Source of the DNA: Brachionus manjavacas
Lineage: Eukaryota > Rotifera > Eurotatoria > Ploima > Brachionidae
Assembly (NCBI GenBank): GCA_019054805.1
Contig: JAHQIY010000003.1
Span: forward strand, 8,122,001-8,186,000
Length of the DNA stretch: 64,000 nt
Direction of reading: 5' to 3'
The notes below the pieces were generated by a model, which was not told the origin of the DNA, made no database searches, and saw only the letters and a program-made list of their open reading frames with translations. A program made the position numbers and the translations under genes. Shown here piece after piece: positions 45,541 to 58,145 of this stretch (positions are counted from its first letter, which is position 1; each line of letters begins with the position of its first letter).

Positions 45541-47488
45541 TTGATTGTATCATTGATGCTACAAACACTCAAAAATTGAATTTTGCATTTTCCATTGAAA
45601 AGCGATGAGATAAAGTTTACTTAGCAATTTTCAATTTTCTCTAAAAATTATCGATGATCTATTACTTTTTCCTTAAAATAAAAACCATGATAAACGATGC
45701 AAAATTATGAATTTTTACACTTTTGATTGATGTGACTTTTAGAATTAGTTGACTAGGTATTTATTGCTATTTAGCGAGTGCTGACACACTCACATAGCAA
45801 GATAATCCCTATTCTTTAGCCAGATTCAATTTTTTCGATCAAATGTACCAGCCATATAGAGCATTGATTTTTAACTCAAAATGGCTTTTAGAAGCACATC
45901 TTTTGCACTCAAAGCACAAGCTCAATTCCACTTTTGTTCCCCATACACTTAGGCGCTATAAGTTTTTATTTTACCAACACGATTTACCCTGTTTATTTAA
46001 AATAAAATTTTTATTTCTTTTCTTTTTAGTTTAGATTTTAAGAGGATTTTTTTTAAGTTTAAAAATTCAATTCGATGAAGAAATCATCATCGGATTCACA
46101 TCAAAAATTATTGAAATGCTCATTCTCAAAATAAATTTTTTAAAAACAAATTTGAATTGAAATTTAAAAGAAAAATTTGAATATTATATTAAATGATGCA
46201 TTAATTATCCTATTAAAAATAGATAAGATTGAAAGTTGGCTTAATAATCTTAAAACTCAAAAAATCTTGTATAGATTTTATTTTTTTACAAAATAATAAA
46301 AAAATTTGAATAAGTGGAACATTTAGCTCGCCATTAATTGATTCAAATTGAGAGATTAGATTTCTATTCTGACATATTCTAAATTGCTGAATTTTAAGAG
46401 CGATTTCAACCAAAATTTCAAATTATCTCAATAAATAATTATTTTTTTTATCACGTTTACCCGACAGATTGTTTAGATTGAAAAATTGGAATATTTTTGA
46501 CTACAAGTTGAATAATGCATTAAATTTGACTTCAAGGTTTGGTATTTATTTTAATCTGAGATATTCGCAATTAACATTATAGTTTATTAAAAGCCAAGCT
46601 GAAGAATTAACTTCCAATTGAGAAAAATATTTCGAAGCCAAGGTGAAAAAAATAATCGAAAGTTATAAATAAATAATCAATTTTAAATATATAAATCATG
46701 CCATTGTTGAATTAAGAATTGCCAGAAAAGTCGAGATCTCAGTACCTGCCACTGAATTCGTTATAATTTATGCCAGCTTGTTTAAATCGCTGATCAAGTT
46801 ATTTTGAATAAAAATTTTGGTTAAACCATATCTTAAGTTCAACATTTGTTCTGAGACAATGGTAAATTGCTATTTTTGATTAATAAGAAATCTGCCATAA
46901 TTAAATTCTGCCGTAGTCAAACTCGATATCATGTTTTTTTCTCAATAAATGATAAATTTTAATCTACACGCTTTGAATTGTAATTTCTAAAATTTGGTAA
47001 ACTTTTTGAGCAAATAGAATCGAATAATCATGAAAAATATGTATAATATTCTATAAGTTTCTAATCTAATAATCTAACAGCGATCGTAGGAAGTTTTAGT
47101 GTATAAATACTCTAGCTCATCGCTGAGTTAATATAAAAATCAAAAGTTTCAAAAAAAATCGAATTTCAAATTTAGGCAGCTATTTAGCCAAATAAATCAA
47201 TAGATCGAAGGAATTTTTCACCTTTTTTATTTATAAACATGGGCAGTTATTTTTAAGATTTATTAGGCAGCAAAAGTCAAGATTAAGATAAATAAACAGA
47301 AAATTTTACGCCTGTTATTTTAGACTCTTAAGCCTAATAGAGAACAAAAATTGTATAATTTTTATTTTTCATTTAAAAAATAAAAATCAAATTAATTAAA
47401 CAAATAACTTGAACTTCAAATATATTTAAGTATATCGGCTCTTATACTTTTTAGTTAAATAGATTAAACCTTCAGTTTTTTCATTAAA
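45541..47488. other. 1.9-kb gene-free stretch
   Basis: No gene is supported. Open frames near 45843-46034 and 46213-46413 have random composition. The right end is the promoter region of the first LIM gene, where I cannot recognise elements. Confidence 0.45.
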
Positions 47489-47932
47489 ATGCCATTCAAA
47501 CCACCAGAGATTGTTCGTTGCCCAAAGTGCAGCAAAGCCGTCTATGCTGCCGAAGAAGTACTTGGTGCTGGTCAAAAATGGCACAAAATGTGTTTCACTT
47601 GTGGTAAAATTGCTTTTTGAAGTTGAACTAAAACCTTTTATACATAATTCTTTTTTTACATAAAAAAGGTTTATGTAAAAAAATGTTAGAATCAACTACT
47701 GTAGCTGAACATGATGGTCAAATTTATTGCAAACAATGCTATGGTCGCAAATTTGGTCCAAAAGGCTACGGATTCGGCGGTGGTGCTGGTTGCTTAAGCA
47801 TGGATAGTGGTGAACACTTGGGAAATAAAGAAACTGCTATGAGGTATTTTTTTAATATTCTATAATAAACTTTCTAATTTTATCTAATAAAGCAATAAAC
47901 CAAATTATCCAGCCCCACCGGGTAATCAATAA
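47489..47932 (+). CDS. Muscle LIM protein, single LIM domain (copy 1)
   Basis: Three exons: 47489-47603, 47669-47843, 47893-47932; 330 nt giving 109 residues. Start [14 protein letters not shown]. One LIM domain with the zinc-ligand order C-x2-C-x17-H-x2-C-x2-C-x2-C-x17-C-x2-C ([19 protein letters not shown]), followed by the glycine-rich [15 protein letters not shown] that marks the CRP/MLP family. A short tail ends YPAPPGNQ. Proteins of this type (Mlp60A of flies) sit at the Z-disc and along actin filaments and help muscle form. Introns are 65 and 49 nt. AATAAA overlaps the stop codon. It is 3.8 kb upstream of a nearly identical copy in the same orientation. Confidence 0.94.
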
Positions 47933-49412
47933 AAAATAAATTTTAACATAACCTTTGAAATAATGGTTTTTGATCAATACGGATATTTGATTTAACTTTT
48001 TTAATTTTTTTATGGAGTTAATTTGGATTTTTAAATTACATTATCTAAAAATAAAATATTCAGAAAATTCTCTGGTTATTTATTTGACTTTTTTGCTAAA
48101 TTACAGTTTCTATGACATCAACTAAATTTTTCTTTAGTTGAAAATTTTAAGGCGGAAGAGATTAAATCGATTTGTGTTTTGTTTTTTTCAAGTCATTTTG
48201 TCAATTTTAACTCTTAGAAATATCTCTCTTTTTTTTGATTTCGTGTAAGATTAAATTTAATTTTTTATTTTCTTCAGAATTTTTTAAAATTTTTTTATAT
48301 TTTTAAACATTCTAATAAATTAAATTTTCTCCCAAAAAATTTGGATTCTTAAATTATTCTTTAGTAACTTAAATTTTTTACTATGAACTACATTATTTTA
48401 AAAAAATTTTATGACAGAAAATCCAATTATGAATTTTTTTCGAGCGAAAGGCCCTTCAAAGCTCTTCAAGATCCATCAATTTTTTGAAAAAAAACAACTC
48501 TGGGTGAAAATGATAAAATTTTCATTTAAGACATCATCTTTTCAGTCTTATTTCTATTGAAATCAATTTGAAAATACAGAGATTTTCAAGAATAATATTT
48601 TTTTTTTACATTACACTCAAAAATAACAAAAATATATATAACAGTCAAAAACGCCCCCATAATTTTCCAGATGCACGCAAAAGCTGATGTCATTTATTTT
48701 AGAAGAGAGCATGAAAAAGTCAAAAATAATTCAGATATTTGTCTATATTTTCCTATAATGTTCTTTTAATTCTTAGTCAAAAGAATGTGTAATCCTGTTA
48801 AGATTTTTACAAAATCTTCCTGCTTTAATGATAAAATTAGTAAAATATACTATTTTCAACATTTACTTAAATTGTTATAAAGACAAAAATTCCAAAAATA
48901 TATAAGAGCTTTAATATTTTTTTTGTTTGTTTAATGGTATAGAAACTTGATAATTTTTAAGTAGATTTTTTCATAATTTACAAAAATTTTAATCACAAAA
49001 TAAATCAAAAAGTATCCAATAAATTTGCATTTTATAATTAACTCACTCAAAAGACCCCATAGCTTTTAAATTCTTTGGAAAGTTTTTTTTTTCAACAATT
49101 TACGTAAATATTGTTAATTTTCAACATTTTACGTGAATTTCTGTAAAAAATAAAAGCGTAACAGCATCGTATGATGTTAAATTGAAACTTTTATTCTCAT
49201 AAATTTTAGCATAAGTCCGATGTTTAAATCATTAGCCAAAATTTACAATCAATAAAATTTTTTTATTTTGTCCCGCATTTAGTTCTGAATACAAAATTTT
49301 AATTGATGGTGCCAAAACCTAAGTTTCTAGGCAAGTTAATGGCAGTAAATACAGAAATAAACAAAAAAATTTTCTCAACTTTATCTAAAAAATGAATATA
49401 CTGTGAAACTTT
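47933..49412. other. Gene-free stretch
   Basis: AT-rich spacer between the two LIM genes. No exon or clear repeat is seen before the MITE at 49415. Confidence 0.45.
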
Positions 49413-49414
49413 TA

Positions 49415-49593
49415 CCGTAAACTCGTGTTCACGGCTCTAAGAGTAAAAGCCAAAAACTCCGCTTTTACTCTAATTGAAATTGTCTTTTACTCTATTTGGC
49501 AAAGGATGGGATTTTTTATATTTTTTTTAATTTTTTACCAAAAACTCAATCTTTTTGGCTTTTACTCTTAGAGTCGTGAACACGAGTTTACGG
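49415..49593. mobile_element. Tc1/mariner-type MITE
   Basis: A 179-bp element with TA on both sides (49413-49414 and 49594-49595). The terminal inverted repeats are about 44 bp: CCGTAAACTCGTGTTCACGG, then CTCTAAGAGTAAAAGCCAAAA, mirrored at the right by CTTTTACTCTTAGAG and CGTGAACACGAGTTTACGG. The ACTCTAATTG / ACTCTATTTGG part inside is also palindromic. There is no coding sequence. The arms differ by only a few bases, so it is fairly young. Confidence 0.85.
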
Positions 49594-49595
49594 TA

Positions 49596-51690
49596 TTATT
49601 ATTTGGTACATGTAATTAGTTGCTCGGTCTTTTAAAGTAATTATTCGGTCACATAAAATCAAAAAGCATAGGAAAAGATCAAAGTAGTAATAATCATTAA
49701 TATTTAAAATTTAGTAAAAAATAAAAGTGAAAATAGGTTATAGAGAATTAATCAATAGAAATTAGTTATTAAGAAAAATACATTTTTGCACAAAATCATA
49801 TCATTTTATTTGACACTTCTTTTTTGTTGGTTGCTAGTGCATCAATAACTAATGGTTGCTGTTCGACTACGTCTATAGTTGATCTTCCTCTGTCTGGGTT
49901 ATCTTCTTATGTTATTTATACTGCTATTGAATGAATGATGGTATTTGGTTTTAACTTTTTGCATTGCTGTTGGCTTGGTAAAAATTATTAGGCTTGCATT
50001 GGTTTCGTTTGGTTGACGTATGCGAACTTCGTCATTTGAACTCTTCTGTTTGTGGCCGAGTTGAACAATTTTTGCTTCTAATGGCTTTCATTGATATTAT
50101 ATTATAGCATTAAAGCATTGATATAAAAGTACTTTTTGGGAAAAAAAGGGTCATTCAATAGTACCATGTTATTAAGTAATTGTACTTAGTACTTATTTCT
50201 TAGTCCGCATTTATTAATTTAAAGGATCAATGACTAAAATTGATATTAAGTAACGAATTTATAAATCAGCTAACTAATTTGAAATCATCATTAACAAAGT
50301 AAATTTCTTTGGATTAAATTAATTATTTCTTTAGAGTAAATTTCTTTAATTTCTTTATTCGCCTCTTGTGGAACACAGGGTCATTAATTTCGAATTTCAT
50401 TCAAGTCGACTTCTATTCTTTTTTCCTCCATGTCATGCCCATTTCGGTAATCCCTGTGGTGATTTTTGACCCCTTAGTTACTGCTGGTCCTCCTACCTTT
50501 CGTCGAAGTGTCCATTGTAGGAGGTATTCCTCTCGATACTCTTTAAAGTTCAGCGTTTGACAATGTGTCAAGCCAGTATATTCGGAGAAAATTCCTTCTG
50601 ATGATAAATTTCTTCTATCAGAGCTATTTTGAAATTCATTAAAGAATTTAAAATATTAGAATAATTTTTCTATTTGTCAAAAATTACCTATTAATATATC
50701 TTTAAATTTTTTGAAATGGAAATTTTGTAGTCTACTTAGGAAAATCTTGAAAAAAATTCGGCGTTCTCTTTTTATTTCTTTTTTTAAACTTTTAAAAAAA
50801 GACCGAAAATGTATAGCTTTTAAATTTGTTAAAGTTTTCTTGAAAGATTATTTTTTTATTGAAATTTTAAAAAACAAGGTAAAAGAATGTTTCTCTTCTT
50901 AAATCTTCAAATTAATCCTCAATATTTTAATTTTTAATTTAAAAAACAGGTCCATAAAGGATATAATTTTTATCATAAATGAAATTGTTAAATCTGTAAA
51001 AACTTAAAAAAGAATTAGTTTTTCATTCATTTAAAAATTATTAAAAAGGTTTTGATGCTAATTTACTCCAAACTACTTGTATAAACATTAGGAAAATCTA
51101 AAACAGTCCAAAACGCGCGATTTCTTCTTTAATGATAAATAGTTTTACAATTTTCAATAAAATCTTATAAAAAAGCTATCAATCAATCAGTAGAGCTTTG
51201 CGAAACCGATTGATTTTTTCTGATAATTTAATTTCTATTCATACAATGATAAGAATTTTAGAAATAAAATATAAATTCGTAGTTTCCTCGATTAACTACA
51301 GAATCAAATTTAAGACAAAAGCATTTTTTGTTTCTAGTCAGAAAATTTTATCGGCAGATGACTGAAAAGAAATAATGGTTATGAACTTATGAATAGTTGA
51401 ATGGAATAAGTTAGTGTATCGGGTCAAATAACTTATTCTAATTTAAGGAATAAAAATATTGAATTTGTATTATTCCATTTATTTTATCTGTTAGTATTGA
51501 GTAAGATAAAACTTGAATAAATTAAACTAATCTTAAAAATTTGCAATTATTCGAGTAGTATTTAAATATTGAGATTCTAGAATTATATTTCGTTATACTT
51601 AACTTTAAATTTCACCTTAGTTTACTTGTTTCTTTTCGCTAAACCAGACTAAGTTTTCTCTTAACAGAAAATATTCTACAATTACTAATA
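49596..51690. other. Spacer with LINE debris, upstream of LIM copy 2
   Basis: Apart from the LINE fragment near 50340-50560, no gene is seen. The last few hundred bases before 51691 are the promoter and leader of LIM copy 2. They show no obvious similarity to the leader of copy 1. Confidence 0.4.
50340..50560 (-). pseudogene. LINE C-terminal fragment
   Basis: Minus-strand translation gives QWTLRRKVGGPAV then TKGSKITTGITEMGMTWRKK. This matches, with changes, the other LINE fragment near 26.8 kb (QCKHRRKVGGSAITWRSKIT). Both are therefore remnants of one LINE family. Stops and the lack of upstream domains show it is dead. Confidence 0.6.
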
Positions 51691-52122
51691 ATGCCATTCA
51701 AAGCACCAGAGATTTTTCGTTGCCCAAAGTGCAGCAAAGCCGTCTATGCTGCCGAAGAAGTACTTGGTGCTGGTCAAAAATGGCACAAAATGTGCTTCAC
51801 TTGCGGTAGATCTTATTATTAATTTTTAGCTTATGTTGATAATTTTAAATCTTGTAAAGGTTTGTGTAAAAAAATGTTAGAATCAACTACTGTAGCTGAA
51901 CATGAAGGCTTAGTTTATTGTAAACAATGCTATGGTCGCAAATTTGGTCCAAAAGGCTACGGATTCGGCGGTGGTGCTGGTTGTTTAAGCATGGATAGTG
52001 GTGAACACTTGGGAAATAAAGAAACTGCTATGAGGTAACTTGCCTAGTTAAATTTTAATTTAGATTAATATTTTTATTCAAGTAATAAACCGAATTATGC
52101 AGCTCCACCAGGCAGTCAATAA
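51691..52122 (+). CDS. Muscle LIM protein, single LIM domain (copy 2)
   Basis: Three exons: 51691-51805, 51860-52034, 52083-52122, with exon lengths identical to copy 1 (115, 175 and 40 nt) and 109 residues. The zinc ligands, linker and [12 protein letters not shown] motif are unchanged. Differences from copy 1 include Pro5 to Ala, Val9 to Phe, a DGQI to EGLV change before YCKQC, and tail AAPPGSQ for PAPPGNQ. Exon 1 differs at only four of 115 bases, while the introns and flanks show no clear similarity. That points to an old tandem duplication with strong selection or gene conversion on the exons. It is presumably a muscle protein like copy 1, perhaps with a different expression pattern, as the upstream DNA differs. 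Confidence 0.94.
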
Positions 52123-53373
52123 CAAAATTATTTGGATATGGCTTTTTGCTTGATGAATAATAAATTAGATTCGAACTAGAAATTTATTTATGAATTTATA
52201 TTTGAATTTTTTTCACTTTTTAGATAAATCAAAAATTTTATCATTTTTTTTAATTCAAGTCATTTTTTAATAAATTTTACAGTCTTATTTATTAGGACAA
52301 TTTATTCGAGATTCTATCAACTTGCTTTAAAAAATTAATTGAAATTTTTTTTGAGGGTAATTGTTAAAGTTGATTATAAATAGTTTTAAAAATAGGAATC
52401 TAATATATAATAAAATTTGATCTCAGTCAAATTTTTTCTTGGTAAAATCTTGATTGAAAAAATAGTACTCAAAATTTTGAAACAGTCTTTTTATTAAACA
52501 CTATTTTAGAACTATAACAAATTTAAAAAATTTTTTTCATTTCTGAGATTTTAAAAGCTCAATTTTTCTTTCAAAAATCTAAATATATACTAACTCCAGT
52601 AAAAAAAGCAACAGTAAGTTACATAAAAACAAATGATTTATACTGCTTCTCCTTTGAGTGAAGCTTCTAAAAGTGAAAGCAGAAAATTTTACTATTCTAT
52701 AAATTTTCTTAGGTGCTTTTCTAGACCAGCTTTTAATGCTATAATTGACTCAGCATTAACGAAAGCTTGCGGTTAGATATTCTCTGCATTAATAACTCGT
52801 TTTTTAAAAAAATGATATTATTTCTAGTCATCTTGTTTTTTAATTTTAAATCATGCATTTTCTGCTTCATCGAAGCAGAAATCGGAAATATCAGATATTG
52901 ATCAATAGCTCCTTGGGAGTAAATAAATTGAAAAATGAAAAGAAAATGACTAAAGGTTTAAATTTTCTATGATTCGAGAAAGAAAAAAGATATGATACTA
53001 CTAAAGCACAAGAGAATTAATTATTCGACAAATCTTTATTATAAATCTGCTCTCAATTCATCCATCAGTCTGACAGCCATTGGAACTCATTCATGCCTCA
53101 ACATAAATAGAAATGAAAGAAATAAAATAAAATAAAATAAAATAAGAAAAATTGAAATGAAAGAAATTATACAAAGGTCTGCTATCTATTCACCCATTAA
53201 TTCGAACAGAATTACTCAGAACTACTTTTTAGAGTAGAACGAAATGCTCAAATTTAAATAACTTGTTATTATTCATTAGATGATGTTTATCCAAGAATAA
53301 ATAGCCAAAATAAATTTTTTAAATAGCAGACAAAATTTTAGGCTTTTTGAATACTTCCAATGAAAAATAACTC
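52123..53373. other. Spacer; AATAA microsatellite at 53121-53145
   Basis: No gene. Five tandem AATAA units lie at 53121-53145, preceded by CATTCATGCCTCAACATAAA. This looks like the tail of a retroposon that belongs to the LINE debris around it. Confidence 0.5.
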
Positions 53374-53382
53374 TTGCCAATG

Positions 53383-53500
53383 GCCTCAAAAAAACTGAAC
53401 GATCAAACGAGCCAAGGTATTGATCGTATTTATAATCAAATGGTAAAAAATTTACCTTTAGAGACTTTAAATACAATACCTCAACTTTTTAAACTAAAGG
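53383..53500 (+). pseudogene. LINE reverse transcriptase N-terminal (fingers) fragment
   Basis: The frame reads SKKLNDQTSQGIDRIYNQMV then KNLPLETLNTIPQLFK. It corresponds to the LINE reverse transcriptase block with the pattern LK..K..GxDxIxN.MLK.LP....L...F. The frame runs on to 53610, but the family match ends earlier. No other domain is attached, so it is a dead fragment. Confidence 0.65.
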
Positions 53501-54116
53501 ATATGAAGCAATATGAAAAAAAAATTAAAATTTTGAATTTTGTTAAAGATCTTGACGGACTGAACCCAAAAATCAAAATCAGAAAACTCAAAATCGGAAC
53601 ATCCTTATGAGCTCTCAATAGGTAAAATACATTCAAGTAGATTAATAAAACCACTTATCATGCTAAGATGATAATTATACAGATCTTGGGTTAGATAATA
53701 TATTTTAGAAATCATCGTTATGCTAACTGCTATCAAGCTTTCATCGTTCTATGTTATAAAGGATATGGGGCAAAATAAATAATCAGAATTTGGAATTTAG
53801 GGATATTTTGTTAAAGATATTTATGAACTGAATCCAAAAATATCAGAATAATGAATATTGGACCTTTCTTAAAATTTATAAATAAACTCGGTAATTTGAA
53901 GTAAATGATCAATTTTTGATGCTCTAAATGATCAAAACAAGTTTTAATTATGAAATAAATTCTTGATAGAATTAATGCAGAGATACATTTTTGGATATAA
54001 CATACTATGTTAAATAAAAAGTTAGACTCTGCAAAATCCAAATGCTCATGCCGAGTTCAAACCATCTAAACGATGCTTTTTTTAAAAGAGTAATTTTTTG
54101 CAGAATTTTTCAGATT

Positions 54117-54330
54117 TGGTTTTGTGAAGTTTAGGTGCAACATTCAAAGTTGCAATAGCTGTAAAAGTCTGCTAATGGTGTCCAAAATCACTGCAAAATG
54201 TAGTATGCTCGAATTAATTAAAATTTAACTTCTGCTTAACTCTGCAAATTTAGACCTTGACCTTGATATTTGATGCAACTTTGAATGTTGCACCATGTTG
54301 CATTCACAGAACTAATTTTTAACTTTTAGA
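54117..54330. repeat. Fold-back repeat (non-autonomous DNA element)
   Basis: Two inverted arms. The left arm runs GTGAAGTTTAGGTGCAACAT, TCAAAGTTGCAATAGC, GTCTGCTAA; the right arm contains CTGCTTAACTCTGC, GATGCAACTTTGAATGTTGC, and GCATTCAC. The centre is near 54215. The right arm and its flank match 4150-4330, so this is a dispersed family. Family and target duplication cannot be determined. Confidence 0.65.
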
Positions 54331-54849
54331 AAAAAATTATTCAATTTTTTAAATTATATCTATTTTAAGTCAAGTCAAAGTCTTGACTTAAAATAGAAAT
54401 TTAGAATTTAACCATTATTTTGATTTTTTTTAATAGTTTTTTTTAATATTTAATATTTAAAATAAATGACTTTTCGTGATAAAACTCCTTTCGTCATTTG
54501 GTGTTTAAAATTTTAAAAAAGTGCCCATAAAAAGTTATATTAAATTAATTAGGATTTGAAAGAGAAATTTGAAATGCTACAGAAAAACAGCTGTCCATTG
54601 GAATAGCTCATTTGAGACTTCACAAAGTAGGGTTTTAGGTTCAGAACTTCTTGAGCTTTCAACAAAAACATCAATACAATCCTGTATGAGTGAAGTAATG
54701 TGTGTGTTTTTATATATTAAACTTTTTTATGTACTTTTCAAGCAGAATTTCGAGTCTTGACTCAATTCTATCTAACTTTTGGTCCTCGAGAAGGCCAGAA
54801 AGTTAAATAGACGGTGTGTCATATGGTAAGTGAAAGATTAACTTTAAAC
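54331..54849. other. Gene-free spacer
   Basis: No gene is supported. A 63-codon frame at 54569-54760 lacks any recognisable feature. Near 54370 AAGTCAAGTCAAAGTCTTGACTT forms a small perfect hairpin. Confidence 0.35.
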
Positions 54850-55187
54850 ACCATCTTAAAGTTTAGGATCATAAAGTATTTTTTATAACATATGAATGGA
54901 ATTTGATATAGTCTCTCTGCAAAATGCTAACTAATTATAAAAACATGTTAAATTTTAGATAAGACTCTGCAAAAACTCTGCAATTTTTCAGTAAAATTGA
55001 CGTCATTAAAAAGTATTTAATTCAACTGCGCAATTTAATTGTAGAGTTATTGCAGAGCCTTATCTAATATTTAGCATGTTTTTACATTAGTAAACATTTT
55101 GTAGCAGGTCAAAATCAAATACCATTCACAAAATGTAAAAAAAAATACTTTTTAATCCTAAACTTCAAGATGCCTTAAAACATGTAT
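54850..55187. repeat. Second fold-back repeat, about 340 bp
   Basis: The arms are about 54850-54980 and 55051-55187. Matching landmarks, each inverted in the other arm, are AAGTTTAGGAT, AAAGTATTTTTT, GAATGG.ATTTGAT, AAAAACATG.TAAAT.TTAGAT and AAG.CTCTGC. The loop of about 70 bases contains a second weak inverted pair. No coding sequence and no clear target duplication were found. Confidence 0.7.
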
Positions 55188-55429
55188 TTTGAATTACTTG
55201 CAGTTTTTGAATGCTTGTCTGGGAGACACGGGATAAGATGAAAAAACTATAGTCTATAATGGAACATTTAAGTGTCAGATTCCAATTAAGGTTTATTACT
55301 TAACTTCCACTAACTGTGTGACAAAAATTTAATTAAATTCACGCGATCATGAGATCTAGAGCGAATGAATTCAACCTGGGAGTTGAATCAAAGACTTTGG
55401 TCATATTTTATTCCAAGTAAGACTGGGGA

Positions 55430-55640
55430 GTCAGTGTAGGGTATTTGGTTTCCAAAAAGTTTTAGACTTAGCTTTTTGTTTTTTGAAGGATTTCCCAGAG
55501 TAAAAAATGTAGCTACATTTTTCTGGAGACATTTTTAGCCTCCATTTTTGTAGCTGCAAATTTTTAAGATAGTTATTTTTAATGTTTTCAATTTTCAGGT
55601 CATCGGCAATTAACAAGGAATTTGAACAAAGTTATTTTTT
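55430..55640 (-). pseudogene. LINE reverse transcriptase fragment (FADD-box region)
   Basis: Minus-strand translation gives LIADDLKIENIKNN, then QLQKWRLKMSPEKCSYIFYS. The ADDL motif is the catalytic box of LINE reverse transcriptases (YADD/FADD), and WxxKWRLKMxPxKC is the conserved block just after it. The rest of the enzyme is absent on both sides, so the copy is dead. Confidence 0.72.
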
Positions 55641-56300
55641 TTCACAACAAAAAAAATCGATTTTTTAAAAAGTTAACAACCCACTCCATTATTTTGATTA
55701 TTTTAGGAGCAATTTAACACCAGCTTTTGTTTGAAATTTATTTTTAAAATGGTTTCTTTAGTTCAAAACAAATGTAAAATAAGTTATGCTAATTTGATTA
55801 GGGAAAAAACACTCTTCAAAAGGTCAACAAAAATTAGAATTTTAATTTCAAATATTTTCATGGCTCAAATTGATTACTCTAATTAATATTCAACATAAAT
55901 TAATGAAGAAAGCAAAGGCCGTCGAGCAAACGAAGACATTTGGACAAAAAAGAGATAAATCTGATATTTTTTAAACAAAGAGGAAACTCGATATTGACTC
56001 AAGAGGGCCTCGCTCGCACTGAATCAAACAACTTTTAATTAGCCTCCCTACTGACTGGATTACAGTGAGGGACTGGACCGAATCACAAGGCTATTCATAT
56101 TTTAATTACTCCTAATATCGGACACTAATTCATGCATGTTGTTGAACAAACTAATTCCAAAATAAACGAAACGTCGAGAATTCTATTGACTGAATATTAA
56201 AATTATTTTTTTCCTTTGTATTCATTAAATAAAAAAACATATAAAATCCAGTTTTTTCTAAGGGTTTGATCATTCTATCCACGTCAAATCATTTCAATTT
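55641..56300. other. Upstream flank of the actin gene
   Basis: No gene. GC content rises slightly near 55910-56070 (GGGCCTCGCTCGCACTGAATC, GGGACTGGACCGAATCACAA), where I see no coding frame. It may be another decayed element or distal regulatory DNA of actin. Confidence 0.4.
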
Positions 56301-56310
56301 CCATATATGG
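56301..56310. promoter_or_regulatory. CArG box (distal)
   Basis: CCATATATGG is a perfect palindromic CC(A/T)6GG, the binding site of serum response factor (SRF/MRTF), about 400 bp before the actin ATG. SRF control of actin genes through paired CArG boxes is well established in animals; its use here is inferred. Confidence 0.8.
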
Positions 56311-56381
56311 ATATAAAGCTAAAAGTAGTAAGCAAAACGAGGACAAATAGTTTTCGCTGTGCATACACACATTGAATTAGT

Positions 56382-56425
56382 AGAGACAGAGAAAGAGAAT
56401 GAGAGAGAAAGAGGAAGGGGGAGGC
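56382..56425. promoter_or_regulatory. GA-rich purine tract between the CArG boxes
   Basis: A 44-bp almost pure purine run (AGAGACAGAGAAAGAGAATG, then GAGAGAGAAAGAGGAAGGGG). Such GAGA tracts are common in promoters of highly expressed genes and keep chromatin open. Function here is inferred from position only. Confidence 0.5.
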
Positions 56426-56465
56426 GATGATTAAGCTGTAGAGCGAATAATTCGTGCATACATTA

Positions 56466-56475
56466 CCATATATGG
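56466..56475. promoter_or_regulatory. CArG box (proximal)
   Basis: A second perfect CCATATATGG, identical to the distal one and 165 bp from it, about 230 bp before the actin ATG. The pair strongly suggests SRF-dependent expression. Confidence 0.85.
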
Positions 56476-56683
56476 TAAAAATGTGCGATCAAATTCGAAA
56501 GAGTTGTTTGTAAGTTAAGCTCTAAATCTAAAGAATTAGAGAGTATTCATTAATCATCGTAGCCATAATTTATGCGCTATTTGGACCATTTTTTCCTCTT
56601 AGTTTAGACATTTAAATACTTCTTTCATTTTAAGCTTATAAATTTCATATTGAGTTTTTATATTTTTTTCAAGCAATTGTTGA

Positions 56684-57838
<1,155 letters not shown>

Positions 57839-57860
57839 ATTAATCATTTCAATCAATCCA

Positions 57861-57893
57861 CCATCATCACCATCATCATCATCATCATCATCA
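57861..57893 (+). repeat. CAT/TCA microsatellite in the actin 3' UTR
   Basis: About eleven tandem ATC units with one interruption (CCATCATCACCATCATCATC and on), starting 23 bp after the actin stop codon. It lies in the transcribed 3' UTR and is not translated. Confidence 0.9.
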
Positions 57894-58019
57894 AATTTCT
57901 TTCTTTTCATTCAAATCATTTATCATCAAACAATAATAAGATTATCTCTTCTATTAATACTGTTTTTTCTAAACAATCTTTAGGACAAAGAACAAAATAT
58001 GAAAAAACTTTTTTAAAAT

Positions 58020-58025
58020 AATAAA
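58020..58025 (+). terminator. Actin polyadenylation signal
   Basis: AATAAA 182 bp after the actin stop, followed within 60 bp by T-rich sequence. It is the first canonical signal downstream of the gene. Confidence 0.6.
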
Positions 58026-58145
58026 CTAAATCAATATTTTATTATTATTTTCTTCTTTTTTTTTTTCAAAATATATTCGCATTGTATTCGTCTCTTAGTC
58101 TTTTTTGTTTATAAACTTCTATAAAATTTAATTATTAAATAAAAT

